DNA of 64,000 nt from Enoplolaimus lenunculus. Lineage: Eukaryota; Nematoda; Enoplea; Enoplida; Thoracostomopsidae. Below are positions 22,479 to 33,397 of the stretch, piece after piece. The notes beneath the pieces were generated by a model that saw only the letters and a list, made by a program, of their open reading frames with translations, did not search any database and had not been told where the DNA came from. How positions within the stretch are numbered: the first letter of the stretch is position 1; every line of letters starts with the position of its first letter. The translations under genes were made by a program, and so were the position numbers. The stretch spans positions 1 to 64,000 of the forward strand of contig JASANG010000670.1 in assembly GCA_030248215.1 (NCBI GenBank), given 5' to 3'.

Positions 22479-22643
22479 GGGCCCGTAGCCAATGGGGGCA
22501 CGGAATCGGGCTCAGACCCCTCCTGGAAAAATTTTGCACACCCTAGAGAATTTTTAACCTTGTTTGTAATTTGCTGAAAACCCTTGATTGCCCCTCCTGA
22601 AAAATTTTTAGCCCGTCCCGGTAGCAAGTTGAGCTGGCTACGG
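22479..22643. repeat. Dispersed repeat with GGGCCCGTAGCC-like ends, copy 2
   Basis: Ends gggcccgtagcc and ggctacgg. The interior aligns with the 3726 copy in the same order. Non-coding. Confidence 0.6.
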
Positions 22644-24161
22644 ACCTACCTCTCCTATTGGAGGATCTTTGATCGGCCACAGCAATCTTTCCTATTGGAG
22701 CTACAATTCTTGTACAAAACGTTGGTGTGGCTTGAAAATTTTTAATGTACACTAGCTATGTTTCAGCTAAACATCGGATTGCGACGATTGCACAAACGAC
22801 AATTGCCCAAATGCGCGTTTTACCAACTGTCGCGTTTGGGCGACTATCGTTTGAGAAATTGCTGTGTGTGAGCAGCTGGCGTTCACGCAATCGCCGTAAA
22901 ACCCGCGAAACATAGCAGCCCTCGAACCGTGTTTTGCACTGTACAGCAGACTATAAACAGATACTAAAAATGACAGAAACGTAAATGGAAATAGACACCG
23001 ATTTTGAACAGAAACGGATATCCGGTTACACCCTGCTATACCGAATGGCTATATTAGCAAAATAAATTTATTAGTCCAAAAAAAGATTACCAAAAATTAT
23101 TATACTTTAAACTCCCCACAGCTCGAAGAAATCCGGCTCTACCTATCGACGAATATTATTTTATATTAGTGGGTGGGCGGGACTTCCTGTCCACCATTCT
23201 CAATGATGTAGGCATTCCTCTGTTGTAGTGTCGTAAAAAAACCAACCACTACAAACTGACATTATATATACGTAGACTACTTTACCTCAGAACAGTCTAG
23301 ACAGTTTAGGAAATTTAGTAGTATTTTTACCGGTTTGAAAGAAAAAAAACTAAGCACAAAAACATCGTATAGTCAACTTTTAAAGTCTTTATCGAATTTA
23401 ATTGACTGTAAGACTTGTCGGTCTAAAAGATCTTTTTCTCTCTAATCGGCATGGGTAAAGGAGTATGAGAACCCAGCCTGATAGGTTTTTTAAACTTAGA
23501 CTATTAGGTGCCAGTGCACAGCGTCTTGGGAAATAAATTCGATAGGTGAAAGTTTTTCTCAGTGATTGGGATGCTGTTATGGGCGTTGGCACGATTTAGC
23601 ACAGGAGTGACGTTCTATGACAATGTTTGAAGGGAGGTTTCTTGTGTTGCAAATTGTTGGAAAAATATCTCAAAATCGTTTACAATCAAAATGTGATAAG
23701 AGGAGGGAGGGTTTGAACTCTTAAAAGCCGCTTCCTAAAGCTGCGTCCTTGAAATAGACGACAGGGGTAGAACGAGTGACCAAAGATTAAGAGAAGTGGA
23801 AGGTGCAAAATTTAATTTGCTCATTGGTACAGCAAACGGTATATATCTGCATTAAATATAGTAGCTGAATATTTTCGCAAATCTTTTCATCCATGAATTG
23901 TTTTTATTTGATATCAAATCCATTCCAAACTATAAGATTCCAACTCCTAGAGTCTCGGCTGGTTGACGCTTACCGTTGCCAGATAGGTATAGAAGCTTAA
24001 CGCTCAAGCCCGAGGATTCTTCCATGTTTTGTAAAAAATATTGCACTTCACTTTTAACTAATGCGCAACACTGTTCATAGTGTACTGATTGCTCGTTCAC
24101 AGTTCTCAACCATAGTAGCACTCATAGCATGGAAAAAGATTGAACGAGCAATCATAAAGTA
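22644..24161. other. No gene recognised
   Basis: AT-rich. A partly self-complementary patch at 22775-22865 (gattgcgacgattgcac, then cgcgtttgggcgactatcg) may be repeat debris. Nothing else stands out. Confidence 0.5.
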
Positions 24162-24347
24162 CACTGCAAAAAACGGTGAGTTAAATTAACTCTCTTCGAT
24201 ATAGGCTCTACGGGACTATACAAACTGAGTCGAATTCGACTCTCTGAGTCGCACGTTTGACTCTGGCTGAGTCGTATTTGACTCAGTTTGTGTAGTTCCG
24301 TAGAGCCTATTTCGGAGAGAATCAATTTGACTCGCCATTTTTTGTAG
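24162..24347. mobile_element. Fold-back element with long inverted arms
   Basis: About 70-bp inverted arms: cactgcaaaaaacggtgagt leading to ataggctctacgggactata on the left, and the matching agttccgtagagcctattt leading to ctcgccattttttgtagt on the right, around a GACTC-rich centre. Resembles the ACTCAG-rich family in its tip but has a distinct interior. Confidence 0.78.
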
Positions 24348-25611
24348 TATATATGTATATATCATTAGTTGTCCCAACAGGCTTCTCAAAATTCATCTAC
24401 AAGAAATACAACAAAAAATGTAAGAATTTTTAAAATCAATGGTTTTAAACATATATCAAAAGCAATTGGCCTAAAATATACTTATGCATCAGTAGGCTTT
24501 AACAGAATTATAAGAACACCACTGAACCCAAAAAGAAACGCATTTCTTTTGTAATTTTTGTCATATTTTATTTACGCCGCAATGCGTACTAAAACTGACA
24601 AGGTTTAAACTTGTTGTCAAGAAAAAATTACGAAAATTGAGGTAATTTTAAAAATATTAATTCTACAAAACGGTTGAAGATCCGTAAAAATAATTACAGT
24701 TTTAGCACTATTGCTAATTGAATAAAACTAATTAAAAATCATTTTACTGGGATCTGAGTTCCCTAAGCCCTTTTCTATAAAATTTAACGCATCGCCTTGA
24801 CTCGTGGTTCGGGTTTCAAAATATAAGACTTAGATTTTGCATTTTTTGAAATTATGCAGGATATAAACACTTTTCATATTAGCAAAGGAAACTCAATCGC
24901 ATACTGCTAATCTTTGAGGTTTTTAGAAAAGTCATTAACAAGGGAGAGATGGATGGTACAGTGGTCGCATGTTGCCTTCAAATTGGCGCTGCACGGCATG
25001 GATTAGGAGCCTTAACTCATGCCTTAAATTTTTTTCAATTGAGACAGACATTTACTATTTTGACATGAGCCAGCAAATGTAATGTTGTTTTAAAAATACT
25101 GTTGTGCACACCACTTCTAGAGCGCTTCCAATTAATCCTGTATTTAGTGGCCAAATACAACTTTTGTTCAAACTCGATCAACTTGGCATAAACGGAATTT
25201 GAAGTTTACTTGAAGGTTGTATTTAAATGTATAATTCTTGGTATTTACGTTAGTAGAACTATTTCTGTTCCGAAGAGCGGAAAGAGGTGACTAGTCACCG
25301 CTGTTACGTCCTGGATCCTTCCTTGGAATCCAGTATTTATCCTCGTTTACAAAGCCCACGTGCTCGATTAATAAGAGAAAAGTTAAAAAAACTAAAGAAA
25401 CTTGCAAATCAAATATCGTTGAAATTGATACATTTTGACTAAAAACAAAGCAATGAACATTCAGAAAAAGCTTTTAAGTTTAGCTTTGAACTGGCGTGTT
25501 GTATGTTTCTCGTTTTGATTTCTTGGGAAAAAGAGATGGTACAGCTAAGTAGAAATCTTCAGGGCGAATATACTCGAGAACGCGAACGTTTGCAATAAAT
25601 TATGTCCTATT
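24348..25611. other. No gene recognised
   Basis: AT-rich intergenic sequence. Frames are short and without recognisable motifs. Confidence 0.55.
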
Positions 25612-25619
25612 ACACTGTT

Positions 25620-25809
25620 GGCCAATGTTACTTTAAGGGGCGTAACAGTAGATTAAGCGTATTCCTAAGCCTAAGCCTAAGCGTTGCAAAAACGTTTTTC
25701 TAAGCTTAAGCTTAAGTCTAAGCCTAAGCAAAAAATATAATCTAGAATCTAAACCTACCCTTTTATGGAAAAACCAGAAACCTGGACGCCCCTTAAAGTA
25801 ACATGAACC
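25620..25809 (+). mobile_element. TTAGGC-bearing MITE (second end type) inserted into the tip of another MITE
   Basis: Ends GGCCAATGTTACTTTAAGG and, inverted, CCTTAAAGTAACATGAACC. Flanked by ACACTGTT on both sides (25612-25619 and 25810-25817). The right-hand ACACTGTT is itself the start of the ACTCAG-rich MITE at 25810-26074, so this element landed in the terminus of an older one. Interior arrays: CCTAAG at 25666-25682 and 25709-25728. Confidence 0.87.
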
Positions 25810-26074
25810 ACACTGTTAAACCCAGCGAGTTGTTGTTAACTCAGAATGAGTTGAATCACTCACAGTCTGAGTTAGGACTTTCAGAACTCAAAATTCTGAG
25901 TGCATAAAATTCACTCTGACTTAATTATTCAAAATAATACTCGGAATCAACTGAACTATCACATTGAGGATCAACTCAACTCAAACTGAGTTAATGTTTA
26001 CTGTTATTATATAATTCAGAAATAACCAACTTTATAGCTGAGTTGATTAATAAATTCACTGGAATTTACAGTGT
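25810..26074 (+). mobile_element. ACTCAG-rich palindromic MITE, copy
   Basis: Ends acactgttaaaccc and ggaatttacagtgt, full of ACTCAGA/TGAGTT motifs in both orientations. Its left tip received the 25620-25809 element. Related copies lie at 27186 and 27548, and a fragment at 1936. Confidence 0.78.
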
Positions 26075-26256
26075 ACGTTCATAGCTCTAAACAATCTGTT
26101 CAATTGTATTGCAGTGCAAATGATAATTATTAGCGAGGTTTGACGATACGGTTGGATATTTTTTTAGTTTCGTAGTGCGTTGGGCATACAAAATGCTACT
26201 CGCTATTGTAATAAGGAAGCGTCCGCGACCAAGGTTGTTTCAGGTATAACTTGATT

Positions 26257-26414
26257 GGCCAACGTTATACTTTTAAGGTAGTATAACAGGAGATTCAGCA
26301 TATTTCTGAGCATAAGCCTAAACCTAAGCAAAAATATAGTCTAAAATCTAAGCCCACAGTGTCATAATCTCACCAAAAACCGGGACGGCCCTAAAAGTAA
26401 CTTGGGCCACGGCC
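26257..26414 (+). mobile_element. TTAGGC-bearing MITE, decayed copy
   Basis: Begins GGCCAACGTTATACTTTTAAG and ends near GGGCCACGGCC. Nearly matching 8-bp flanks are ACTTGATT (26249-26256) and ATTTGATT (26415-26422). Only short CCTAAACCTAAG remnants of the array remain. Same internal order as the 25620 copy. Confidence 0.75.
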
Positions 26415-26551
26415 ATTTGATTTGAGGAAACAGGGTCTTGCTCCGTGATGTATTGCATGTAGCGATTTATGCAGCATTACTGTTTTTAGTGCAACCCCAG
26501 GTCAAAAGCCGGAGTCAGGAGTGACGTAAAATATAGTTCTTAAAATAACGC

Positions 26552-26764
26552 TACTCAGCACAGTGTATATACGTTAAATAATATATATCGCACAGTATTA
26601 ACAATTGCAACACGTATACATAGTACTAAATCACCACAAGACGTGAGAGCCCCCGGGATTGAGCGTCAAGCTCCTATAGCTGAGTGGTGATGGTAAACAC
26701 CTCCCACTACAGCCACTTGAGTTCGAATCCTAGAATAAAACTAGCTGTCAGGGGAAATAGAAAA
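26552..26764 (+). mobile_element. tRNA-related SINE-like repeat, copy 2
   Basis: Co-linear with the 15996 copy, including the conserved block catagtactaaatcaccaca, the A-box-like tagctgagtggtgatgg and the B box gttcgaatcc. Differences are scattered substitutions and a few small gaps. Confidence 0.72.
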
Positions 26765-27185
26765 TGTAGGGTATGAGACTAGAGGACCAGGCGAGTTCAT
26801 CCCTAACAGGTCTCAGCCTGTGGGTACGATCTCTGATTTAGTACGATTAAGCCCGTCGAACTCGCGTCAATGAGTGAAGACGGATTATTTATTAAGAACT
26901 TGGAAACGTAAAAAATACGAAAGTAATACTGGATCCAAGAACAAGTAATGCGAAATACAAAAATACGAAGTAAAAGATACGCTTAATCCAAAGACGGTTG
27001 TCACATACGACTTTAAATAATATTCCATAACGACCGTGGAGGGAGTAGCGGCAGGGACCGCTCTCACACACCTTTAAACTCTTTTTTACGGATTTTGATC
27101 CACAAAATGTTTCTCCTCCCAAACAGACAAATCCGTTTCAGTTTTAACTTTTTATGGCGAGACGACGATGTTTAATGCACTACGT

Positions 27186-27440
27186 ACACTGTGAATTCCA
27201 ATGAGTTGATTTTAACTCAGAATGAGTTGAATCACTCAGTCTGAGCTAAGACTATCAGAACTCAGAATTTTGAGTTGATTCAACACATTCTGAGTTAATT
27301 AAGCAACTCACCCGGAGTCAACTCAACCCACAGTGAGAATTAAGTCAACTCAGAGTGAGTTACAGTTTACTGTTATTAACTAAGAAATAACTAACTCTCC
27401 GTCTGAGTTGATTAATTAACTCATTGGAATTCACAGTGTA
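27186..27440. mobile_element. ACTCAG-rich palindromic MITE, best copy
   Basis: Perfect inverted termini ACACTGTGAATTCCAATGAG. The interior is an alternation of TGAGTT and AACTCA, so the single strand could fold into a long hairpin. No coding capacity. Confidence 0.83.
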
Positions 27441-27547
27441 TGTCCATTTGATAAACACTGATTGAAATTGTGGTGAAACTGTGAACCTTAAATCAAACTA
27501 ACTGCATATGAACAGCAACGTCGATGGTAGACTCCAGAGGCGACGTA

Positions 27548-27789
27548 TTCTGTTAATTCCAGTCAGTTGATTATTAATTAACTGAGAGAACGAATTAGTC
27601 ATTTCTAATCAGTTTTGAGTTAATAACAGTAAACATTAACTCACTCTGAGGTTATTTAATTCCAAACGAGTTGATTAAACTCAAAATGACTTCGGTCAAT
27701 TCAGAATTCTCAGTTCTGAAAGACCTAATTCAGACTCAGTGATTCGGTTCATTTTGAATTAAAATTCATTCACTAGAAATTACAGTGTA
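27548..27789 (-). mobile_element. ACTCAG-rich palindromic MITE, reverse copy
   Basis: Ends ctgttaattccagtcagttg and ctagaaattacagtgt. Shares internal agttaataacagtaaacattaa with the 27186 copy in reverse orientation. It lies 107 bp from that copy, giving an inverted pair. Confidence 0.75.
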
Positions 27790-27867
27790 AGTTTGATTCA
27801 CAGACTTGTGGTGCTGAAAATTTTGCAAAGTTCATTTAAGCTTACGATGTGTTTTCTAGCTAAATAT

Positions 27868-28475
27868 TGTAGTGACCCGAATAAGAAGGGAGAGATTGTT
27901 ATCTATTTGGCCTCTACACAGGATTCCCTCTGTTATTTGATTACGAACTGTTAATTATTTTTAATCCACGCTCCGTCGCCCTTCGTTACTGAAATGTATC
28001 CATTATTGCGACTAACCGTTGAATTAAACGCGAAGATGTAAGGTGGCCAATGTGAAGAACAGGGGCGGAACAGTATTTATTATTTATTATAAGCATATTC
28101 CTAAGCCTTAAGCCTAACCATAAACCTAAGCGTCAGAATGAGCATATTCCTAAGCCGAAACCTAAGCCTAAGCCTAGGCCTTAGCCTAAGCCAAGCAAAA
28201 AATAGTCTAAAGCTTAAGTTTACTCTATTCAAGTCCCACAGAAAAACTTTCCGCCTCTGATCTTTACTTGGGCCATGCAACGTTACTTAGGAATGTTTTA
28301 ATGTTTCGGACTCAACTTTATTTTGTCCCGGATACATTTATGTACTACAATTAGGGAAAATGGATATTTATGGACTCTATCCGCTTACGGACTCTTTTCG
28401 AAATACGGACTCCTATTGATTGGGACTCAAAATGGGGATCACCTCTAATTACGCCCTCTTGTTCGGGTTACTACA
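27868..28475 (+). mobile_element. Same MITE family, copy 4, split by a nested MITE
   Basis: Left TGTAGTGACCCGAATAAG and right GTTCGGGTTACTACA. Its middle is interrupted by the TTAGGC-bearing element at 28045-28274. Outside that insertion it is co-linear with the other copies. Confidence 0.83.
28045..28274 (+). mobile_element. TTAGGC-bearing MITE nested inside a larger MITE
   Basis: Starts GGCCAATGTGAAGAACAGG and ends ACTTGGGCC, with arrays of CCTAAG at about 28150-28200. It interrupts the 27868-28475 element, whose sequence resumes at 28283 with tacttaggaatg exactly where uninterrupted copies (for example 6767) continue. Flanks ATGTAAGGT and ATGCAACGT look like a worn target duplication. Confidence 0.83.
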
Positions 28476-28889
28476 GAAGTAGAACGAACGGTGTAGACGC
28501 TGCAGTTTCAAAGAAATATGTATCTAAGACGCAATATATAAACTTTTACTAAGCTTCAACATCTAACAAAAATTTTTAAACTCAAGAAGTATCTTCAATA
28601 GGAAAATCCTGGATATGCCATTACTCTAAGCAATTGTACATCTAAGACTATGCTACATCAAAAGACACAATACTAACCCCAGTAATAACTAGTAATGTAC
28701 CTCTTGAAGCTAAGGTAATAAAGATTGGCCAACAGTATCTAATCGAGCTAGCTGAGTTTTCAAACAACAGATATGTATATTTAAAGTCATCTATCAACCA
28801 AAATTATACTGCTTATAGACATACCGCAATACAACAGATCTTCATGCTTCATGTTAGCGGTTTCTTGTTTTGTTCTATGGGACTGCAAT

Positions 28890-29020
28890 ACAGTAAGCTG
28901 TAAGCTTTAGACTATTTTTTGGTTAGGCTTTAGGCTCAAGTATAAGCTTGTTCTTACGCTAAGGCTTTGGCTTAGGAATATGCTTATACAATTGTTCTGC
29001 CTCTGTTCTACACATTGGCT
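28890..29020 (-). mobile_element. Partial TTAGGC-type MITE
   Basis: The end at 28970-29020 (ttaggaatatgcttatac, then ctgcctctgttctacacattggct) matches the array-proximal terminus of the family. The other terminus is missing, so the copy is truncated. Confidence 0.65.
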
Positions 29021-30366
29021 AAATATCATCGGATCTAATGATAAAGCGACGCTGAAACGAACCATATAGCTTAAAATGAACGGCTCAGACAGCCGGGGCG
29101 GCCAATATCAAAAACGGCTTCTACTTTCTATTGTGTTTGGATTTAGGTTAAGTCCAACATCAGCTCTTTTCACAATGTATGCCTAAACCAGAACCTAAGC
29201 CTATCGCCTGTGGGGAAATTGCACAATAATGCATTAAAGGTTATGATGAACTTACCGAAACAGTTTTATATATTGTCCTTTTAGAAATTTGAGGGTATAT
29301 CTATATGATTAAAGACGGACTACCCGCGTACGTATTTTGGGCAGTGTTCCACCTGATTTCATATGTTATGCAATTTATTATATACTAAATCTTTATAGTT
29401 CTAATAAATAGAAGATTGTGTAGATTAAATTTATATATACATTGTTCTATAAGAAGATTTTTACTTGCGTTGTTACATTTTCACACGAACGATGTTGGCT
29501 TCAGTTGCAAATATTGCAACCAACTTGACTAGTATCCCCCCAACTCAGCGTGCACCGTGTGCGCGAATCTCTTCCTACCTCCACATTTCTACGCTCAATT
29601 ATATATTTGTAATCCACGTATTATTGGTGAAGTTTTGTCTTTTTAATAGCGACGTGCACGCAAATAGCAAACGAAACGCAAAGACCCCAAAAATGTATTT
29701 AAGTCTAGACACGATAGTCACAAAATAAACTCATTAAATATGAGTCAAAAAAAGTTTTGAGTTGCGCATCAGATGAGCAAGCTGTGCTGCTTGACAGTGC
29801 TGTCAGTATTGAACGAATGATGTGAAAATCGATAAGTTTGAGTTAGCACAACTTTACATTATAAGAGAAGATAAGACAGATTTTTTTAGCTAAGTAACTG
29901 ATCGTATATATTCAAAAGCTGTATTTTCAGCATGTATACTGTACCTATCACCAGTTTAGCAATAGGTTCTCAAACGAATGCTGGCCCGATCGCCATATTT
30001 TTGACATACGTAACTAAAAAACGTTATGAGTTGCATATGAACTATGCATTCGCTCCCGATAATTTGAGCACTTAGGACCAGTGTGTTTATGATGCATCTA
30101 AATATCACCCCTCTTCGATTTGAGTCTACCCGTAAATCTCGATTTGAATAGAGCAGAAAGTACGTTAAACATACACAACTAACAACATTGCTAACCAAGC
30201 GAGCTAGAAGTCAGACGTATTTTTAGTGCTATAGCCGATATTAGTATTGGAACAATTGTAACAGCAGAAAACGTGGGCAAAAATATTAATTTTGGTGTTA
30301 AGCCCCTATATCGTCCTAACCCAATTAATTACGCCACTGTTTTTAAAATATCCTTTCTGTTTTATA
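29021..30366. other. No gene recognised
   Basis: AT-rich. Isolated TTAGG-like words around 29140-29200 may be worn MITE pieces. No coding signal. Confidence 0.55.
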
Positions 30367-30374
30367 ACAGTGAG

Positions 30375-30558
30375 GGCCCATTGTTATATACTATAAGGGG
30401 CATCCAGGTTTCTGGTTGGCCCATAAAACAGTAGGTTTAGATTCTAGATTACATTTTTGTATAGGCTTAGGCTTAGGCTTAGAAACAGAGTTTTGCAACG
30501 CTTAGGCTTAGGCTTAGGAATACGCTTAATCTACTGTTAACGCAACTTAAAGTTGGCC
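30375..30558 (-). mobile_element. TTAGGC-bearing MITE, reverse orientation
   Basis: Inverted ends GGCCCATTGTTATATACTAT (left) and, on the other strand at the right edge, GGCCAACTTTAAGTTGCG. Flanks ACAGTGAG and ACAGCGAA agree at 6 of 8 positions. Two TTAGGC arrays lie at 30464-30482 and 30503-30520. Shares the CATCCAGGTTTCTGG block with the 3491 and 25620 copies. Confidence 0.8.
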
Positions 30559-30566
30559 ACAGCGAA

Positions 30567-32959
30567 AATGATTTCGTGCTGCAGTTTGAGGAACATTTTC
30601 AGTATAACCATTCATTTTCAAACTCTAGACAACCTCCAATATAGCAAGTTACAGATGTTTATGGAATGTTATCTTTTGCCATATTACTTATTTATCAGCT
30701 GATTTTATTAGTTTGAAATATTCGCCACAACCCATTTTCAAAAAATCAATTATACCGTTAATTCTCCTATAATCCCATGAAATTACAATATTTCACCTTA
30801 AAATCATTCCTATTGCTACAGTGACTATGTATTTGAGATGGCTAGATTTTGATTTTTAATTAGGGAAGTCGTCATTAGGTACTGGACTGGATAGCCACAA
30901 TTTTAGAAACGAGGTTACATTGTATAAAAATTTCCGAGACAACTATCTTGCGTTGGAAACTGAAACCGTGTCCAAAAACCACTGTACCAAAGAAGCAAAA
31001 AGGGGTTAAACCCTGAAGCACCTTCTGGCTACGCCATTGGCAAAGTGGAATTAATGCGACTTCTAAGCGAGCCTGCGAGCACAAAATAAGGTAGGAGACA
31101 TTAGCTGCGAAAGCTGGCTTGAAGAGCAAATACGAGAATTTTAAAAGAAACAGGGATGGTTTAAATGATAAGTGTGGGCTGCGTAGCTCATATAAATTTT
31201 CTACTATATCAATCGTAGACAAATTTGTCTTATAATAATTTCATGAATTGCAACGACAAATAACTTAGAAATCCTCGCTTATAAAGAAATGAAAATGCTA
31301 GCATACTTCTGCTTTTCAGCCAATGTAATGGAGTTTACCAAAAACAAGACAACGTTGGCTGATTTTGCAGCTTTACTCAAAATTAAAATATTGTATTAGA
31401 ACCAAATACAACTACTGTGATGCTTTTGCTCTTTGTTTTCTTCCTTCACAAGGCTTGTTACGCATATCCACCTGTGAAAACCCGGAAACGTGCAACACGC
31501 CATATCAACTAATTGACTTTCAGGCACTGAAAGCGGGCTCTCGTAAACAGTGCCGCAGCATTGGCAGAGCCGCCCTTTGAGAGTTTAGTGGTAGTAACAC
31601 CTTTTCTCAAAATAACTTTTTCAGCAAAACTTGCTAAAATTTGGACAGTACCGGAGTAGCCACCTACCATACTCCATATTTGGCATACCCCCCGCCTAAT
31701 AGGCCCCCACAGTAACCAGCTGCAGAAAAAACAGCCGCCTTTCATTTTTAGAGCCTTAACAGGTATTTAATATAACTTCTAGGTTACTAAATATAAAACA
31801 TTCCTCGGGCTTGAAGACTGCAGCCGCGTGCTTTAAATAGATTCAGAACAGAGACAGAATAGTGATTATAAATTCGTGAACGAAGCGAGTGAGATGCCAA
31901 ACGTATTTGAAAAATGCGCAATGCTTTGTTTAACAGGGCTAGGGTGGGGTTCTTGTTAAAGCATCGTTCTCAAAATAGTGGGTACACAGGGTACCTGCTC
32001 CGGCCCTGTCTAAAGCTTCTTCGAAAATAGTCTTCATAAATCTGTATGAAGACCTTATCATTTTATCACCAAATTTTTTTTGGGGAAAAACTGTAAAGTA
32101 GGGGACCTATAATTTTTTCACTACACAAATTTCTTAAGATTTCAGTTGAATTCTGTCTAACGGAGCCGCTGAAGACGTTTAATTATTTTCAAAGTGAACG
32201 ATTTACAGAATTTTATGAAACTTGAATTACAAATAAATATCATTGCAGCACGATGAAATAGAATTAAGAAGTTTGATAATTGCACGTCTTAATATTGACG
32301 GTTATGCAGAAGAACTTTTCTACTCCAAAAATTCTATTTTTGCTGAAACTCTTTCACATTTTAATTCCAAATAGGCCGTACAAAATTTGAATGCAACAAC
32401 GTTTTTGTTTACATTGAATCTAGCATGGTTGCCATGACATTAGTTCGTCTTTATAGTTATAGATGCCCTTAAAGCTTTGTATGTTTTAAGTTTGGTAGCT
32501 TTAACTTATTAAAGTCAGAGATTTTCAAACAAGATTTGTTTACCTAGTTTGATTGACATCGCATAAGAAGGAGCTTTTTTAGCTTCTAGCCTGACATTGC
32601 GGCGAGATAAATAGTTCAATTGTTATTTAAATATTCATAGAATCCTTCGAACTCCAATACTGTTTCGAGGTAGGTACATAGCTAGTTGTTCAGTACTGGT
32701 GGTCACTTGTAGTGTTACATTCAGTTTACAGATTGGCACGGGTAGGCTATAAGTTTTAAACGAAAGCTGCTTAAAAAGCTTTTAATACTACGTTTCGGTC
32801 TTAAGCAAACTAAAGTTGTATTGTCGATTGCGAGCTACTGTGTTTCGTATTTTTTCAGATTTTGGTATGGATAATTTTTGCTTTATTGAATCATATATTT
32901 CATATTAATAGCACAAAATACACTCATATACATACATTTATGCAGATATTTTGATAATA
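30567..32959. other. No gene recognised; includes the USP24 5' flank
   Basis: No coding exon found. The USP24 promoter and 5' UTR should lie here, but no core promoter element can be assigned. A cag acceptor-like site at 32943-32945 (acatttatgcag) precedes the ATG by 14 nt. Confidence 0.5.
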
Positions 32960-33397
32960 ATGTCCAACATATCACCGTCGGATAGCAATGTGGAATTACT
33001 GCTCGCAATGGGGTTTCATGACACCCATGAAATAAGAAAAGCCTTACGTATGGCAAAAGTAAGTTTTGTCATGCGATGTAAAACGTCAGTTTAAATTGCA
33101 TTAAACTGGTGACGCACATAGAGTTAGGAATGGTCTAAAAGGGCTCGGCCTAATTTGGTTAAGCTCCCGTTTCTTAATCGGTTCCTAGCCAAATTAATAT
33201 TAAAAGTAAGACTAATAATTTTGACGTCCGATGAAACTTTGTAGGCGCAGAGCTGGTTAACTGGGCTATGAAACACTGTAATTTTCAGAATGATATGAAC
33301 GAAGCTGTTGCATTGCTAACGAACGAAATGCCAGGACTAGATACGATGGACTGTAGCACAAACAGCCCTTCAGTAATTGCAGCATGTTCAGAATCAG
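32960..33397 (+). CDS. USP24: USP24 exons 1-2: N-terminal UBA domain
   Basis: Residues 10-49 form a ubiquitin-associated domain with the diagnostic LLAMGF loop, followed by [10 protein letters not shown] and [10 protein letters not shown], nearly identical to the start of vertebrate USP24. The domain is split by the 230-bp intron 1 after residue 33 (exon 1 ends in AAA before gtaagt). UBA domains bind ubiquitin, so this part probably helps recruit substrate. The UBA distinguishes USP24 from the related USP9X/FAF protease. Exon 2 has a weak donor (gttatt), but the join to exon 3 keeps phase and restores the USP24 alignment. A cag stands 15 nt upstream of the ATG and could be a 5'-UTR or trans-splice acceptor. 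Confidence 0.92.
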
